64,000 nucleotides of DNA from Sipunculus nudus (lineage: Eukaryota; Annelida; Sipuncula; Golfingiida; Sipunculidae): the NCBI GenBank assembly GCA_026874595.1, contig CM049309.1, positions 49,884,079-49,948,078 on the forward strand. The letters run 5' to 3'. The position numbers and the translations under genes are program-made. Shown piece by piece: positions 13,091 through 25,454 of this stretch; position 1 is the first letter of the stretch; each line of letters starts with the position of its first letter. A model generated the notes under the pieces. It was not told where the DNA came from and made no database searches. It saw nothing but the letters and a program-made list of their open reading frames with translations.

Positions 13091-13144
13091 GAAGGACGGC
13101 CAAAACTTTTTAAGCCAATATTTGTACCAACAGGAATTCAAGCG

Positions 13145-13330
13145 CGCCTGTGATCAAACCAACAACATAATTAATATCGTCGATAAAGCAATACAACATG
13201 CAACAGCAGCTACAACATCAGCTGAAGGCGCATGAAGCAATAGAATCTCAACATTAGATGTAATCAAACCTGAAAGAGCTAATGTTTTCACTCATGGAGT
13301 ATCACTTTGTCTTCACTTCTAATCGTACCA
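13145..13330 (+). repeat. relic of oxidase upstream block (block f), no exon
   Basis: Similar to the sequence just upstream of exons 1B (30330-30480) and 1C (57210-57370). Shared text includes cgataaagca, acagctgaaggc or agctgaaggc, and agaatctcaacatta. No first exon follows, so this is either a truncated fourth copy of the unit or the edge of the ancestral duplicon. Confidence 0.65.
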
Positions 13331-13339
13331 CTATTGCGT

Positions 13340-13520
13340 TACATTGGGATCTCCCTAAACGCGCATCCGCGTGCGGATAAACAGCTTTCCTTGAGTTACC
13401 AATCTCCCTTAAGCGGGCCAGGGTGGACCACCAATAAATATTTCTTTCGTAGTTCTCTGTGTAATTTCCCCGTCTAACCAAATTTTATGGGCTTTATAAC
13501 TAAATGAAAATTGTAATACG
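13340..13520 (+). repeat. paralogous block g
   Basis: Matches 46405-46560: attgggatctccct, aaacagctttcct, accaatctccctta and accaataaatatttcttt in the same order. It begins a run of blocks (g, h, i, j) shared in order with 46.4-47.1 kb. Confidence 0.75.
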
Positions 13521-14074
13521 GTAGTATAAACCTATTAATTACCTATCAATAACCCGATACGTATTGACGATACACTACATTTTTCTTTTTATGTCATTTT
13601 CTGAATAAGAGCTATGAGGATAAAATGCATATTTTTATTTTTAATACAGGGCCTATCTATTAAGCTCTGTATTTTTGCATAATATTATTTAAAATAAATT
13701 TTAAAAATATTAATCAAAACAACTGATTAAAAAAATATCTTATTAATCTCGTCATTTCAAGCAGAAATGTATGCATATTTTTCTTTTTAACAATTAGAGT
13801 CAAAACAACGGTATTCTGCACTAAACTCTTTGGGTGTGGATAGCTAGGTAATCATTTCAAAGAATGAATAAAATTTTTCGTTTAATAAGTGGCTAAAATA
13901 TATGTATTATATGTGGGCAGAAATATTTTTTTCAAAAACTTTTTCCTTTACCTCATTAACTGAATAGGTTGCAGCATGAATATCAAAACAGTGATCTTCA
14001 AGTTATTTAAGTTCTTTGCACGTCCCTTTACACCCGGCGATCTTTTGTATTTTTGTTAGGGGACATAAATCCCT

Positions 14075-14098
14075 ACACACACACACACACACACACAC

Positions 14099-14141
<43 letters not shown>
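14075..14141. repeat. (CA)n(TA)n compound microsatellite
   Basis: A CA tract runs directly into a TA tract. Confidence 0.95.
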
Positions 14142-14142
<1 letters not shown>

Positions 14143-14319
14143 TTTAGGGATTGGAGTAAAGAATGATGAGGAGAAAGTATCATATTTGTCCCTCTCACAT
14201 TTAATAGGAATAAAACGTGTACTTTTGTACACAGCGATTTCGAGATCGTATCCGTTTTCTACACTTCGGTTTCTTCATATTTACCTCCATTCTTTGTCAA
14301 CTGCGTATCTCATAATCAG

Positions 14320-14540
14320 TAAATTTTGGATATCGCTTGTTTCAGTGGCCTTATAATAAATCATCAAAATGTTCGGTTGTAGAATTATCTTGAATGATCA
14401 AATCAAATGGTGTTGAAATTGAGGCAAAATTACTTTAATCACCAGAATACATATACCATATAATGTGTTGGACAAATGATATTAAGAAAATGTTTGTATT
14501 ATATATGGGTGGGAGCTACAAGGTCCTCAAGTGTTATTGT
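14320..14540 (+). repeat. paralogous block h
   Basis: Matches 46555-46760: ttttggatatc, tttcagtggcc, agaattatcttgaatgatc, aattgaggcaaaattact and accagaatacatat follow in the same order. Confidence 0.8.
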
Positions 14541-14665
14541 TCTAGATTGGGTCGGCGGTAGACCCAGTTCTGTGTTTTCGATAGAGCAACAACTGGGTCT
14601 GTCCGTAGCCTACTTGGGTGCATAGATTTCCTCACATCACAGTCGCTTGTATCGTTATTTGTGGC

Positions 14666-16033
14666 TGATACTGTAGATTCAGAAATATTAGTTGGGATTT
14701 TATTTTCGTGGTTTTCGTGGATCAAGATAATCCACGAATTCATGATTCCAACGATCAAAAATACACGGTCTGAGGATATACGGTATCTTAACGGCAGCTG
14801 GTGGTCGACTTTATAATTGTTATCGCTGGCTGAATTTTCAATAAAGATAACAAAATTGTTCATTACTATTTTATGATTGTTTTCTATACATTTATTAAAT
14901 GCACTGAATTGCTTTTCGTAAATTACTATAAAAAATAGGGGATTAATAAATATTCTTTTGTGAATAAAATTATTTCCCCTAATATCGTACAAACACGGCC
15001 CCCTGATATCTTTACATTAAAACAATATTAAAGAATAATTTAAACTGAAAACGTATCCCCACATATCCTCTTATCAACATATCGGGTGTAAAATTCAAGA
15101 ACAATACCACATTTCTGTCGCGCAAAGCGGTAGTTCTGACACGCCAGGAACGGTACACTAGTTCCAATGTTCGTAACCACAGCTACCGAGGCACGGCTTT
15201 TTCGGAACCGGCCTTTTCAACCTTCTTTCAGTAGAGATTAAACGAGATTTAGCTACCTATTGGCCTCAAAGACAAGGGCCGTGTAAACTCATTTGCATTA
15301 CCGCGATAAGCGGGGACGCGAATGAGAATTTATTCCGAATATTGCGACAACAGCTGCATGCATAACAGTGAGCCATTAATGATACATGCAGGCGGTACTT
15401 CTTCCGAATATTGCCGATAGTTGTACATATATGTTAGCATAAGTAGGCCTAAGCGCCACAGAATACTATTACGCAAATTATTTCTTTATTATCTCCAAAT
15501 ATAGCTGGCATGATGAATGACTGACGAACCGTGTCTCGTCTCACCGCACCGTCAGGGATTTACAGGCGCCACATGTGACTACCGCCAAGATTAAAAAAAT
15601 TAAAAACTTTCATGTGGACGGTCCCGTTTCAATTTTCCTCCGGTCAAGTGATGGTTTACGTTTTCTGTGAACGTCGTGTGACGGGGTGTTATAACTGATA
15701 GCCGATGTATCGGGTGTTACAACTAACACCCGATGTTTCGCCCGGCACGTGTCGGTCACGGCTGATTAATTCTTTGTTAGGCTCCGGTCGGGCGAAGCAT
15801 GTTTGTTCAACACTGACCCGATTGACCGCGGTACAGGCGCACCGTGTGATAAAAAAAAAAAGCCGAACCACCTGTGAACATCGGGCTCGTCTTCCTTGCG
15901 CACATGGAGGTATTGATAAACATAATTTTCTAAAATTTTCTCTGTCTTTCCACGAATTCAAATACCCCACGATATGCGTTTTGTACAAAAACCACGAAAT
16001 TTTAAGCCCACGATATTATCTGAATCTACAGTA
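14666..16033. mobile_element. putative TA-flanked MITE-like element
   Basis: The inverted ends ctgtagattcaga and tctgaatctacag are each flanked by TA. Sub-terminal tttcgtgg / ccacgaa motifs mirror each other. The interior holds no transposase. An open minus-strand frame at 14534-14992 crosses the left end and is therefore not trusted. It interrupts the block h to block i order seen at 46.5-46.9 kb, consistent with an insertion. Confidence 0.6.
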
Positions 16034-16185
16034 TTTGGCTCAAAACAAGGTCAACTTGATTCAGATGTAAACAGAGAATCCACGAAGTCCGTTCAGAAGG
16101 CATTGGTGGGATCAGTATGTATACTAGTAAATTGGCGGTTTAACATGTTCTAAGCCAGAATAAGGCCCACTTATAACGATTAATG
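16030..16185 (+). repeat. dispersed duplicated block (block c), second copy
   Basis: Matches 1945-2110 and 53845-54000 (aaaacaaggtcaa, aacagagaatccacgaagtc, ttggcggttt). Confidence 0.75.
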
Positions 16186-16189
16186 CGAC

Positions 16190-16260
16190 TGTGCTCACAT
16201 TGCCTCAGGAAATTATGTTGATGACGGTAATATTCCCTTTGTATCGCTCACATGCACAGG
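16190..16260 (+). repeat. paralogous block i
   Basis: Matches 46845-46900: attgcctcag, atgttgat, gtaatattccc and gtatcgctca-type text in the same order. Confidence 0.6.
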
Positions 16261-16400
16261 CACTCGTTTCCAGCACTACAATGGCCTAGAAACCGAAAAC
16301 ACATTGAGTATGGGCGATATACCCATTATAAACTCGTTTCCAGCACTACAATGGCCTAGAAACCGAAAACACATTGAGTATGGGCGATATATCCATTATA
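16261..16400 (+). repeat. 69-bp tandem duplication
   Basis: The stretch actcgtttccagcactacaa through gtatgggcgatata occurs twice, at about 16262 and 16331, nearly identical. Confidence 0.9.
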
Positions 16401-16539
16401 AAAAAAAAGGTAATGAACTCCACCACTACGCGGGCAAGACAACTTTTTTTCACAAGTCTGAATTCCGGAGAATTATCCGCTTCACAAGCATGATCACGCG
16501 CCTTTTTGTTGCTGGACCTAAAATCTTGTTACTTGACAA

Positions 16540-18745
16540 CTCAGGAGATCCATGACAAATCTCCTTAATTGGAAACCTGAAATCAGGTCTCTGTTACCCA
16601 CAGAAATATTAAAAAATTGATACAAAGGCCCAGTATCTACAAATGCATTAATCACCATGTTTCTTTGCATGATTATTGATCATGGAGTGTTCCATCAGTT
16701 CCTGCAAACTGGTTGCGCCACCTCTATTTTTCCAATGTTTACGATTTTTTTTCTATATTTTTGCATGAATCACCATGATTTTTTGCATGCATACTGATCA
16801 TAGACTGTTTCTTCATGTTTCTGCAACTGGTGGTGCCACCTGTATTTCTCGAACATTTTTTTACATTTTTTTCTCTATTTTTGAGACCTTCAAATAAAGC
16901 CTCATCTATTGACAGGGCACAAAGCATAACCGCTTGACCTAGAATCATCATACTAAATATCTCGGGGAATCCATGAAAAATCTTCTTGGAAACCTGAAAT
17001 TATGTCTATGTTACCGATTTCCTCCAAGCTATGTGGCTTGTAAATACCTCCAGTATAATTGTATCTGCCAATACAGAGTTTTGCGGATACTTTGTTTTTG
17101 CGCGAGTTCCTCTGCCGCCGTGTTCGTTTCCGAGGAACTCCTCTGAGACCCTTGGACTGATCCTTTCCGTGACCTGGCATAGTTGTTCTCTGAACTGTGT
17201 AGTTGTGCATAACAAAGACAGGTGGCACTATCTGTAGTCCTTTCTGAGCAGTAAGAATCTTGATGTCTTTTAATAACAGCCCATATTTCACGAGTGGTTC
17301 AATGAATTGAGCTGAAAGTTTGGAAATCCATAAATCTTGGATCACTTCATGTCGTTATTGCCTCTGGTTGCGCCAACAACAATACTTTTGCGTAGCTTCC
17401 ATCTGTGCATTTGCCATCTGTTCGTCTTAGTGGTTCTTCAATGTATTGGGTTGAAATTGTGCATGCTTATAGATCCGCGACATCTCCATCTCGTAAACAA
17501 GACTTGTGGCGCCATCTGCAGTCGTTTTTGCGTGGCGTCCATCCGTATATTTGCTTTTGGTGAAAATTGCTCATATCTCAGGAGTGGTTCAAGATATTGG
17601 TCTGAAATTTGGCATGTCCATCCATCTTGGAAAGTTTTCTCGTAAACCAGCTAGGTGGAGCCACCTTCCTCCCGGTTTTTGTAGAATAAATTAATGCCCT
17701 TTTTTCATGAGTGATTTGCTGCATTGGCCTGAAATTGTGCATATCCATAGATCTTGGACTCCTCCATCTTGTACTAAAGATTTATCGCGCCATCTGCAAT
17801 CGTTTTACCGAGGTTTCCATTCGTACATGTGCTTAGGGTGAATACTGCTCATATCTCAGGGGCGTTTCAAGGTATTGGTCTGAAATTTGGCATGTCAATC
17901 CGTCTTGGAGAGTTTATCGCAAACCAGACAGGTGGTGCCAGGTGTTTTTGTTGAATGAATAATTAGTTTTACTTTAGTTTTAGTAGAATTTATTCAGGAA
18001 TGTTGTGACCTACCCTCAATCCATCCCTCACTCCTCCACCTTTACCACTATGACTTCGGCGGAAACACGTTGTCGCTTGTCGACTACCTGTATTCTCTTT
18101 GAAAAGTGATATAAAAACTGCAGTATTTGAATAACTAACACATATATGGCCATGATTTTTTTGCATCCTTATTGATCAAGGGGTGCTTCACCAGTTCCTG
18201 AAGACTGGTGGTTCCCCCTGTAATTTTTCACTTTTTGGCATATTTACTCTATTTATGTGAAATTTCAAATGAAAAATTAACACGGCACAAACTGTAACCG
18301 CTGAACCTAGAAATTTCTTGCTTAACACCCAGGGAGACTAATAAGAAATGTCTATGGAAACCTGAAATTTGTGGTCTGTTACCCATATTCTCCGAGCTAT
18401 AGGGCTCGCAAGTACCCCCGAGAATAATTAAAAATTTGATACAAAAGCTCCAATATCTGAATAGCTAATGCCTTGATAGCCATGATTCTTTGTCTACATT
18501 TTGATCATGGAGTGTTTCATCAGTTCCTGCCGCCTGGTGGCACTACCTGTATTTTTTCAAATTTTTATGCATTTTTTTCTTTTTATGAGACCTTCAAATG
18601 AAGTGGTCATCTGTCAAAAAGCCCTCTGTGACATATTTCTAAGAACTATTCACAAAATTCATGATCTGTTTGCACTTTGGCAGCTCATTGTTCAACGTTT
18701 CTTGAAATCAGTGGGGCCTCATGGCCCATGGGCCACTAGTTTATC
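16540..18745 (-). repeat. right arm of large inverted repeat (family X and tandem units)
   Basis: Reverse complement of text in 10961-12650 and in family X. Examples are the acaaagacaggtggca region at 17213-17230 against 12240-12255, and the aaatttggcatgtc region near 17890 against 11580. The 130-codon minus-strand frame at 16953-17345 lies wholly in repeat sequence, with no family recognised. Confidence 0.7.
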
Positions 18746-18749
18746 GGAG

Positions 18750-18915
18750 CCCTGACATGAACATACATTTTTAATCCATTCGATCATATGGCAAAATATT
18801 TGTCTTGTTTAAAGTTTAACTGCCAAAATAATTGAGCAAAAATTAGCAATCAGGTTATATGAGTCACCTTATTTTTCGCTAGATTTACTGTTGTGCTGAC
18901 ACCTTGTAAATGACT
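18750..18915 (+). repeat. paralogous block j
   Basis: Matches 46925-47080: tccattcgatcatatggcaa, aaatatttgtctt, gccaaaataatt and ctgttgtgctgacaccttgt. It closes the run of blocks shared with 46.4-47.1 kb. Confidence 0.85.
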
Positions 18916-20430
18916 CCCACAGCTGTCGTATTTATGCACCACAAATTAGAAAGGGCGGCTAGCAAGGCGTAAATTGATTTGTCAGACTTTCTAAGAACAG
19001 AAGGACATTGAGCCTATATTATTAGTTTGCATACGTGTCTCGTTTGTTGTTAATTTCAGTACAGTTTAATTCCGGGGAGCCTTCTTTGTGGTGTCTCTCT
19101 CTGTATATACATGGTAACGACTGTTTGTTGTAGACTTCAAAGGAATGGCACCTGTTTAATTTGGTTTTCTCAGGGTTTTATCTCTGGAGGCGTGTTCATA
19201 TTAAAATTCAGGTAATTATTGGCAGTCGGCATAATAGGTAGTGGTGATTGGCCAGAAGACGGTCAGGACTCGTGACGTGAGCAGGCATATAAACGTTGTG
19301 ATTAAGAAGATATTCGCTACAATTGCCTGATCAGCGCGCAAGTTCGGTGATTCTTGACGATGTCTGCAGTCTAGAGGCAGCGTTCATCAGAGTCTCGAAA
19401 GCTGAGTTATGATGTCTATAAGCATAGATAGTCGGTGTTTGAGAAAGGCCATGTTGATTTCTCTGTAACGGACTTTCAGAACCAGTATCGCATTTTGCCG
19501 ACGGACTGGTAATCTGGCAATTTATACCTGTTGTGAGCGCTTCCAGGAACAGACGGTGGACATTATTTAAACGTGTAATCGTAGAGGTATTGGATATCGC
19601 TGTGTGGAAGCATATTCGACTATCTAGAGCTGGATGATTCCAGGAAACATCAGCTGTGAAAGACATTGATTGTGACACAGAAGGTTGACCGCCCATCACG
19701 CATGACTGACCCTGACCACTGAACACTGTGTGAACACTAACGCCGTGATTTGTAACATTTGAGTTGTAGAAATGACTGATATTGAAGGTGATTTCTTCAA
19801 GTATTTGTCGAATCATGGGTAAACTCCATAATGAGGATGACATTTACAAGAATTATTCTTTGTCTGGGACTGCGTCATATGATGCATGTGAAAGGATCAG
19901 TCATGATACAGGACTTGAACCTGATACGTTTTACAAGGATGGAAAGATATCAAGTTCCCTTGTGCAACTGTCTAAGAGATGCGTTTATTGAGAATCCTCA
20001 GCCGAATGTAGGTGAAGATGTGGACATTCTAGAAAAAAGTTGCGCTTGCGTCTTTATTTGGAGGCTTAAAACTAATAATGACCTGTAAATTTGGATCTCT
20101 TAGGATTAATAAAGACGAAAAAAATAAGGATTAAAGACGGTGATTCACTTACTTATAAATTGGCATAGGACTTCTATATACCTTCTGTTCTTGTTTTTGC
20201 AAGAGAGCCCTGTGAATGAGGTAGAGTAGGCGCTGAATGCAGCTCCAGACAGGTTCAGCATGACTTACTGGTTGATCACTGAGTTATAGCAGTACATACA
20301 AAGTAGATGATGCTTCGCAGACCTTTACAGATGGTGAACAACACCAACCAGACTTGCATGTTCCACAATGGATACAGCGGTGTATGTCAGTATCCATTAC
20401 TGAAACATTATTAATTTAAAAGACTGAGAT
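18916..20430. other. unassigned region with opposing small ORFs
   Basis: A 170-codon minus-strand frame (19331-19843) and plus-strand frames at 19782-19991 and 19831-20088 overlap each other. The minus frame is Ser/Thr-rich with no domain, signal peptide or repeat. Composition is less AT-rich than the flanks. The region lies immediately before a LINE relic, so it may be decayed LINE sequence; function unknown. Confidence 0.3.
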
Positions 20431-20439
20431 TAGTTCTCG

Positions 20440-21440
20440 CATGTAACATGGGTAGATCATCTTCAAGATGTTATGAATCAGAGTTTTCTCTAATGGAAAC
20501 GGAAAACAATAAAATACTATAGGAAAACAAACGACTACAGAGTCAGAATAACAAGCTTGAAGAAAAACCGTTGACTCTTCTGTCCAAGATGGATGCTGTT
20601 CAGGGTCGTCGTTGCAAACAGAGATGCACTCATAACGTGGAGCTATAAAGTCAACATAAAATGACTTCCAGTGTTAGAGATAAATTTGAGAAAACAGAAC
20701 AATTAACAAAGTCCAGTTGTTTATCCATTACAAATCTCAGGATGTGACTGGAAGTTACCAAAAACTCCTCAGAATAATAACATTGGTCCAACCTATTCTT
20801 AAGTATTGTCTCCGAGTCAGACAGAAGTCATTACTACTCCTCGCCGCCCACTCTCATGTCCGTCCATAAAAGTTTAGTCTAAAAAAATTGACCGTATGTG
20901 CGTCATTCCCTGGAATTTACTGGCAAGACTTTGCAAGATATTGCCTTTATATCTCTGTCACCTTCGGTCCTGCAGGGAATGATTAACTTATGTCATGAAT
21001 ATAGTCGGAAGTGGAGGTTCGAATACAATGTTGATAAAACTGTAAAAATAATATTTGTTAACGGAAGGATAGTTTTCAAACCAAGATTACCTTTATATTA
21101 GGCAGACAATAAATTAATATTGTAAATAGTCACGAGCATGTGGGTAAAATATTACTTGGTAAGTAAAGCTCTGAGGAGCGTCTAAAGGAAGCTTGTCATA
21201 TAGTGACGTACAGCCCTGTTATCTCTTATTGATGCGGGTGTCCCTCCCTCCACTGACATGCGCAAATATTTATAAAGGGGCGATTTGCCTAGAGCTTTGT
21301 ACGGGTGTGAGTTTTGGTATTATTTAAAACACACCGATTTTCTTCAACAGATATTGTGCAAAATTCATTCAAAATTTTCATCACGGGACTAGATCAGACT
21401 TCGTGCTCACCACGCTTGGGTTGCCTCGTATCGAGGCTAA
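20440..21440 (+). pseudogene. LINE-type reverse transcriptase relic
   Basis: The open stretch at 20898-21101 translates to text typical of the region just after the catalytic box of non-LTR reverse transcriptases: DIAFISLSPSVLQGMINLC, then a YSRKWRFEYN segment. The expected YADD upstream is not intact. Later stop-containing translation at 21130-21330 still resembles the downstream RT region (LYGCEFW-like). A Lys/Glu-rich coiled-coil-like stretch at 20480-20720 may be ORF1. Many stops make it dead. Confidence 0.7.
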
Positions 21441-21690
21441 AATACAAAATGTAAATTATTGTTCCTTTTTGCAGGGAGGGGTCAACGGGTGTCATGCATA
21501 AAAATTGTCAAAAAAGGTCGTTGTTTAAGAGCGGGGGGGGGGGGGGGGTTCGACTCTCAAAACCCCCCATGGTGCATTAGAATTGTCTAAAAAAGGTCGT
21601 TGGTTGAGAGCAGGGGATGGGGTGGAGGGGGGGGGGGGGTGGCTGGGGGTATCCGACCCAACCCTCCTCTGGATCCGCGCCTGATATCTG
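21441..21690. repeat. G-rich dispersed repeat
   Basis: Two tandem-like units of a gtctaaaaaaggtcgtt-type phrase, each followed by a long G run (about 21533-21548 and 21627-21640), ending in ctggatccgcgcctg. Similar text occurs at 2310-2640 and 23440-23570. Confidence 0.6.
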
Positions 21691-21699
21691 CATAATAAT

Positions 21700-22329
21700 G
21701 CTTATTTACGGGCAGTCTGTAGCCCTTTTTATTCATTATCGTAGCCTGTAGCATAGGGCTCTGAACAAATGCTAGTCAAATGTACATTGGTCTTGTTATA
21801 ACATATATCTATTCCTTCGTTGGGATAAAGTTAAGCCGTCACGATGTCAAAGTTATGCATATTTTGCATCGGTAAGCAGATGTCCGGATATGTTGTAGAT
21901 ATTCTGGCATTACTCAAAAAGTATAACCTCTTGAATTATATTGAGAAATTCTTCAGTTTAGACTGGATTCTCTACATGGTATAAGATCTTACACAAATTA
22001 GTCTACAGTATACAATACTTTACTAACTTAAATGGAAGAGACAAACCATCATGTATCTATATATATAAGTTATCTGTCATTTTGTTTATTTTGATTTGCT
22101 TGCACCTTCTAATTGCGGTGGAAATAAAGTTAACCAACCAACCATCCATACAGAAAATTTTAGAAAAATAAATTTCATTTTTATAATATAATATACATGG
22201 TGTTTTGGTTTTACGGACTGCATTGTCCGCATTCAGTAACGAACCTGGGGGATTATATGGGGTCCAGGGGTATGCAACATGGAATTCATCGATGTTAATG
22301 AACGTTTCTTTATCGTATTCTGAAAACAT
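21700..22329. other. non-coding, nothing recognised
   Basis: AT-rich. A 90-codon minus frame at 22057-22329 has no recognisable feature. Confidence 0.35.
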
Positions 22330-23300
22330 TTTAAAAAATCTCGTATAAACAATAACCTTATAACTTTTTTTAACGTTACTTTAGTCTTTCTCTTATACAG
22401 TAATAATTTCACCATTGTAAATAAAAATATGCTTTTATATGCAAATTATTTTTTATAAAATGAATGTTTTTAAAATTATATCAGTATATATGCTATAAGC
22501 ATGACGTTAATTCAGCATTTTTAAAACATTCTGAGGAACATTGCTTTATAGCATTCACACAACATTTTAAAAGCATAAAATAAAAAAAAAAATTCGCTAT
22601 AATAAAATTTTTAAAACGGTACTTTAGTCTTTTTCTTATACAGATATAATTTTACCATAATACAAATATATTTATTTATGCAAATTATTTTATTAAATAT
22701 AGGATAACTGAATTTTTGAGTACATAATTTAAAGATAAATGTATATTCAACATTTTATGACATTCCAATGAATATTTCTTTAACGTATTTTGAGCTTTTT
22801 TTTTTTACAAAATTGTAAAAATATATAATAAAACATTTCTCAATAGCATTTTAAATACATTTTTGGAATGTTGCTGTTGTATTTCTCTTGTGCATATATA
22901 ATGTTACTTTAATCAATTAAAATTTACTTGTATATGCATATTATTTTTACTGCATACAAAATTGTTAATTTCAATATATAATCTAAGGTAAAAGATTGTT
23001 TAATTATTTCAGTATATATAATCTAGGGATATCTTGTAAAACATTTCACCATAACAGTTAAATAACATTTTAAAAATCTTACTTAAGCATTTCTTTTTTA
23101 CAAAAATAATTTCATCAGCAACAAAATTTAAAACTATATTCAAATGCATTTTTTTATGATTTACATGAATAATTGTATGATTATTTTTATAATTTTTTTC
23201 CATTCAGCCATAACATTTGTAACATTTTTTAAAACGTTCAAAGAAAATAGTTCCATGTAATATCCTAATACATTGTTGAAAAGTGTTCTGTTCGACGTGA
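22330..23300. repeat. AT-rich degenerate tandem repeat
   Basis: Phrases resembling tactttagtctttctcttatacag, followed by aatttcaccat and a tgcaaattattttt stretch, recur near 22375 and 22620. More decayed versions occur near 22870 and 23085, suggesting an old 210-250 bp unit. Confidence 0.55.
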
Positions 23301-24310
23301 AATGTAATAAAAATGTTTAAATTTTGTTTGACGGGATGCTCTGTTGAAACAGATATATACAACATAATGAGAATGATTTCAAAATGTTTTGTGATACCTA
23401 GGTTTTAACAGCCGCAACCTTTTATATAGTTTCAATTTATTTTTATGTTCTGGGGCCCGCTTTTAAAGACCTATTCAGGTATGGAACCATGTTCAGGTTT
23501 TTTAATTAGTAAATAGTCATTCTGGGTTGGACCACTCCCGGTCCAAAATCGTGGACCCACCCCTGGCATATATATAGCCTGCATGCAAATATCGCGGATC
23601 ACCTCTAGCTCTCAGAGGAAAAACGCTAATGGGGACTTATTGATATCGTAGTTTATTTCTTAGATTAATTGCAAATGCCACTTAATAATTTTAATAAAAC
23701 GGTTCAGGTGAAACAAATATGGCTGAATTTGGGCAGACATATTTACTTGGGATCCGCGCTGGTCCACGTTTAGGGAGACTGGTAAGGTAAACTTGACTTG
23801 AGGAAAGCCAAGCTCCCTACAGGGCCAAGGTCTATTGAAATAATGCTAGAACCCTGTCTGCAAGGACGGGGCCATGCTTGACCTGACATTTGACCAAGTC
23901 AGCGCCTCACTCGGATAATCAGTAAATGTAAACAATATGTGACTCTCGTTCCTTCGGACTCATGATTTATATCAACATGCAATAATGGTTAATCCCCGTA
24001 TTCATGCAGGTAATCCTATCAACGTGCATTTACGTCTTCAACCATTCTGGAAGCATTTGTATCACGTAAACTATCCTAGGAAGCACGTGCACAAGTTTCT
24101 GTTTATATTTACAATACCGCGTCACAGATATTACATCGCAAAATTGATCCGCCGGTTTATCAATATACAAAATATGTTTCACGAACAGATATCGTTTGTT
24201 GGTTATATTTGGAATGGATTTATTCGAAGCATACTTTATATTTGTTCCATGCATTGCACATAATTTTATGTATATCTACTCCTACCTGTGCTTTTTAATT
24301 AGTCAAACAG
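23301..24310. other. intergenic, nothing recognised
   Basis: Small opposing frames at 23985-24263 (+) and 24030-24254 (-) overlap one another and have no family signature. The 23440-23570 stretch is a dispersed repeat fragment (tgggttggacc). Confidence 0.35.
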
Positions 24311-24318
24311 TAAACATA

Positions 24319-25452
24319 CAGTGGAACCCCACAATTACGACCACCCTGGGGACTGAGCAAAGTGGTCGTAATTTGGGGGTGGTCGTATTTGTGAAACTCT
24401 TACCGTGGTCGCATATAACACGCTGATATTTAATGTGTATCAGAGTTTATCTATAACATATCTTTAATGTGAATTATAAAAAAATATTTTACTTAGAGGA
24501 GGACCCTTATTATGATTTTTTTCGTGTGTGTGTAGCTGAACATATTTATTCATAATGAAAATTAATATACATGTACACATACGTAGTGACTGATGATTAA
24601 CAAATAATAACACTAAGGCAATACGATTACAACCTACTGAATGCATATTGAACATAATACGTGGCAGTCATATATTTAGCCTTCCACTTGAGTATATATT
24701 GCGTGCACTTGAGTTTAAACTGCTGAGCCATTTCGTGCTGACTGCGCGTGGTGTTGCCTCCTTGATTAACGCCACTTTATCCTTCAAAGAGAGCTCTTTC
24801 AGAGGCATGGTTGCCTAACAGCAAGCAATTTAAATGCAAACTTAACCAGTAGAGAAATAAACTGACAACGATCTATCAGAAAAGGCAAGTTAATGTGAGG
24901 GATTTTCCCCCATGCAAGCTTTATTTATACATTTTACTGACTGCTCAATACTCAGTTTCAGTAAGGTATGAATACATTTAGGACTAACTAGGTCGTTAAT
25001 TTTACCAATGAGGATCGAACAATATGTGATGAGTTGAAATATAAAGCCCGCAACCCAACACTTAGGGTAACTGTAATACAGATGATCAGTGAGGGACAAT
25101 TAGCATCTGACCCAAGGTCAGACCGGCTCATTAAGTAATCAGGCCGATGGTTACCACCCGGGTTAAGAAACCTTGTTACCCGCTTTGATCTTTCGTTAAG
25201 GCGCCTGTGACAAGACGCAGCTATTGACTCGTGACAAATGTTGTTTCAGTACTTCTCGGCGGTGGTCGCATTAGCGGGGTCGCATTAGTGCTGGGGCCAG
25301 GAAATCTGGTCGTAATTCTGAATTCAGGGGTGGTCGTAATTTTGAGTCATTTTTAAACATAAATAAACTAATAAAAATTCGGGACCAAGCAAAATGGTCG
25401 TAATTGTGGGGTGGTCGCAATTGTGGGGTGGTCGCAAGGCGAGGTTCCACTG
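24319..25452. mobile_element. non-autonomous Tc1/mariner/pogo-type element
   Basis: The left end cagtggaaccccacaattac and the right end gcaaggcgaggttccactg are inverted, each flanked by TA (24317-24318, 25453-25454). Sub-terminal ggtcgtaatt and ggtcgca motifs are repeated and inverted at both ends. The interior has no transposase. The TA target duplication and CAGTGGAACC ends fit the pogo/Tigger branch. Confidence 0.88.
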
Positions 25453-25454
25453 TA

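Noticed and set aside
12925-13235. Gly/Pro-rich plus-strand ORFs
   Set aside because: They are translations of the G and C homopolymers and the 81-bp duplication.
14534-14992. 152-codon minus-strand ORF
   Set aside because: It crosses the left end of the TA-flanked element and ends in block h, so it spans unrelated sequences; no domain is visible.
16953-17345. 130-codon minus-strand ORF, Arg/Lys-rich middle
   Set aside because: It lies entirely within a tandem/inverted repeat arm whose other copies are not open.
19331-19843. 170-codon minus-strand ORF
   Set aside because: No recognisable domain, opposed by plus-strand frames, and next to a LINE relic. Kept only as an unassigned region.
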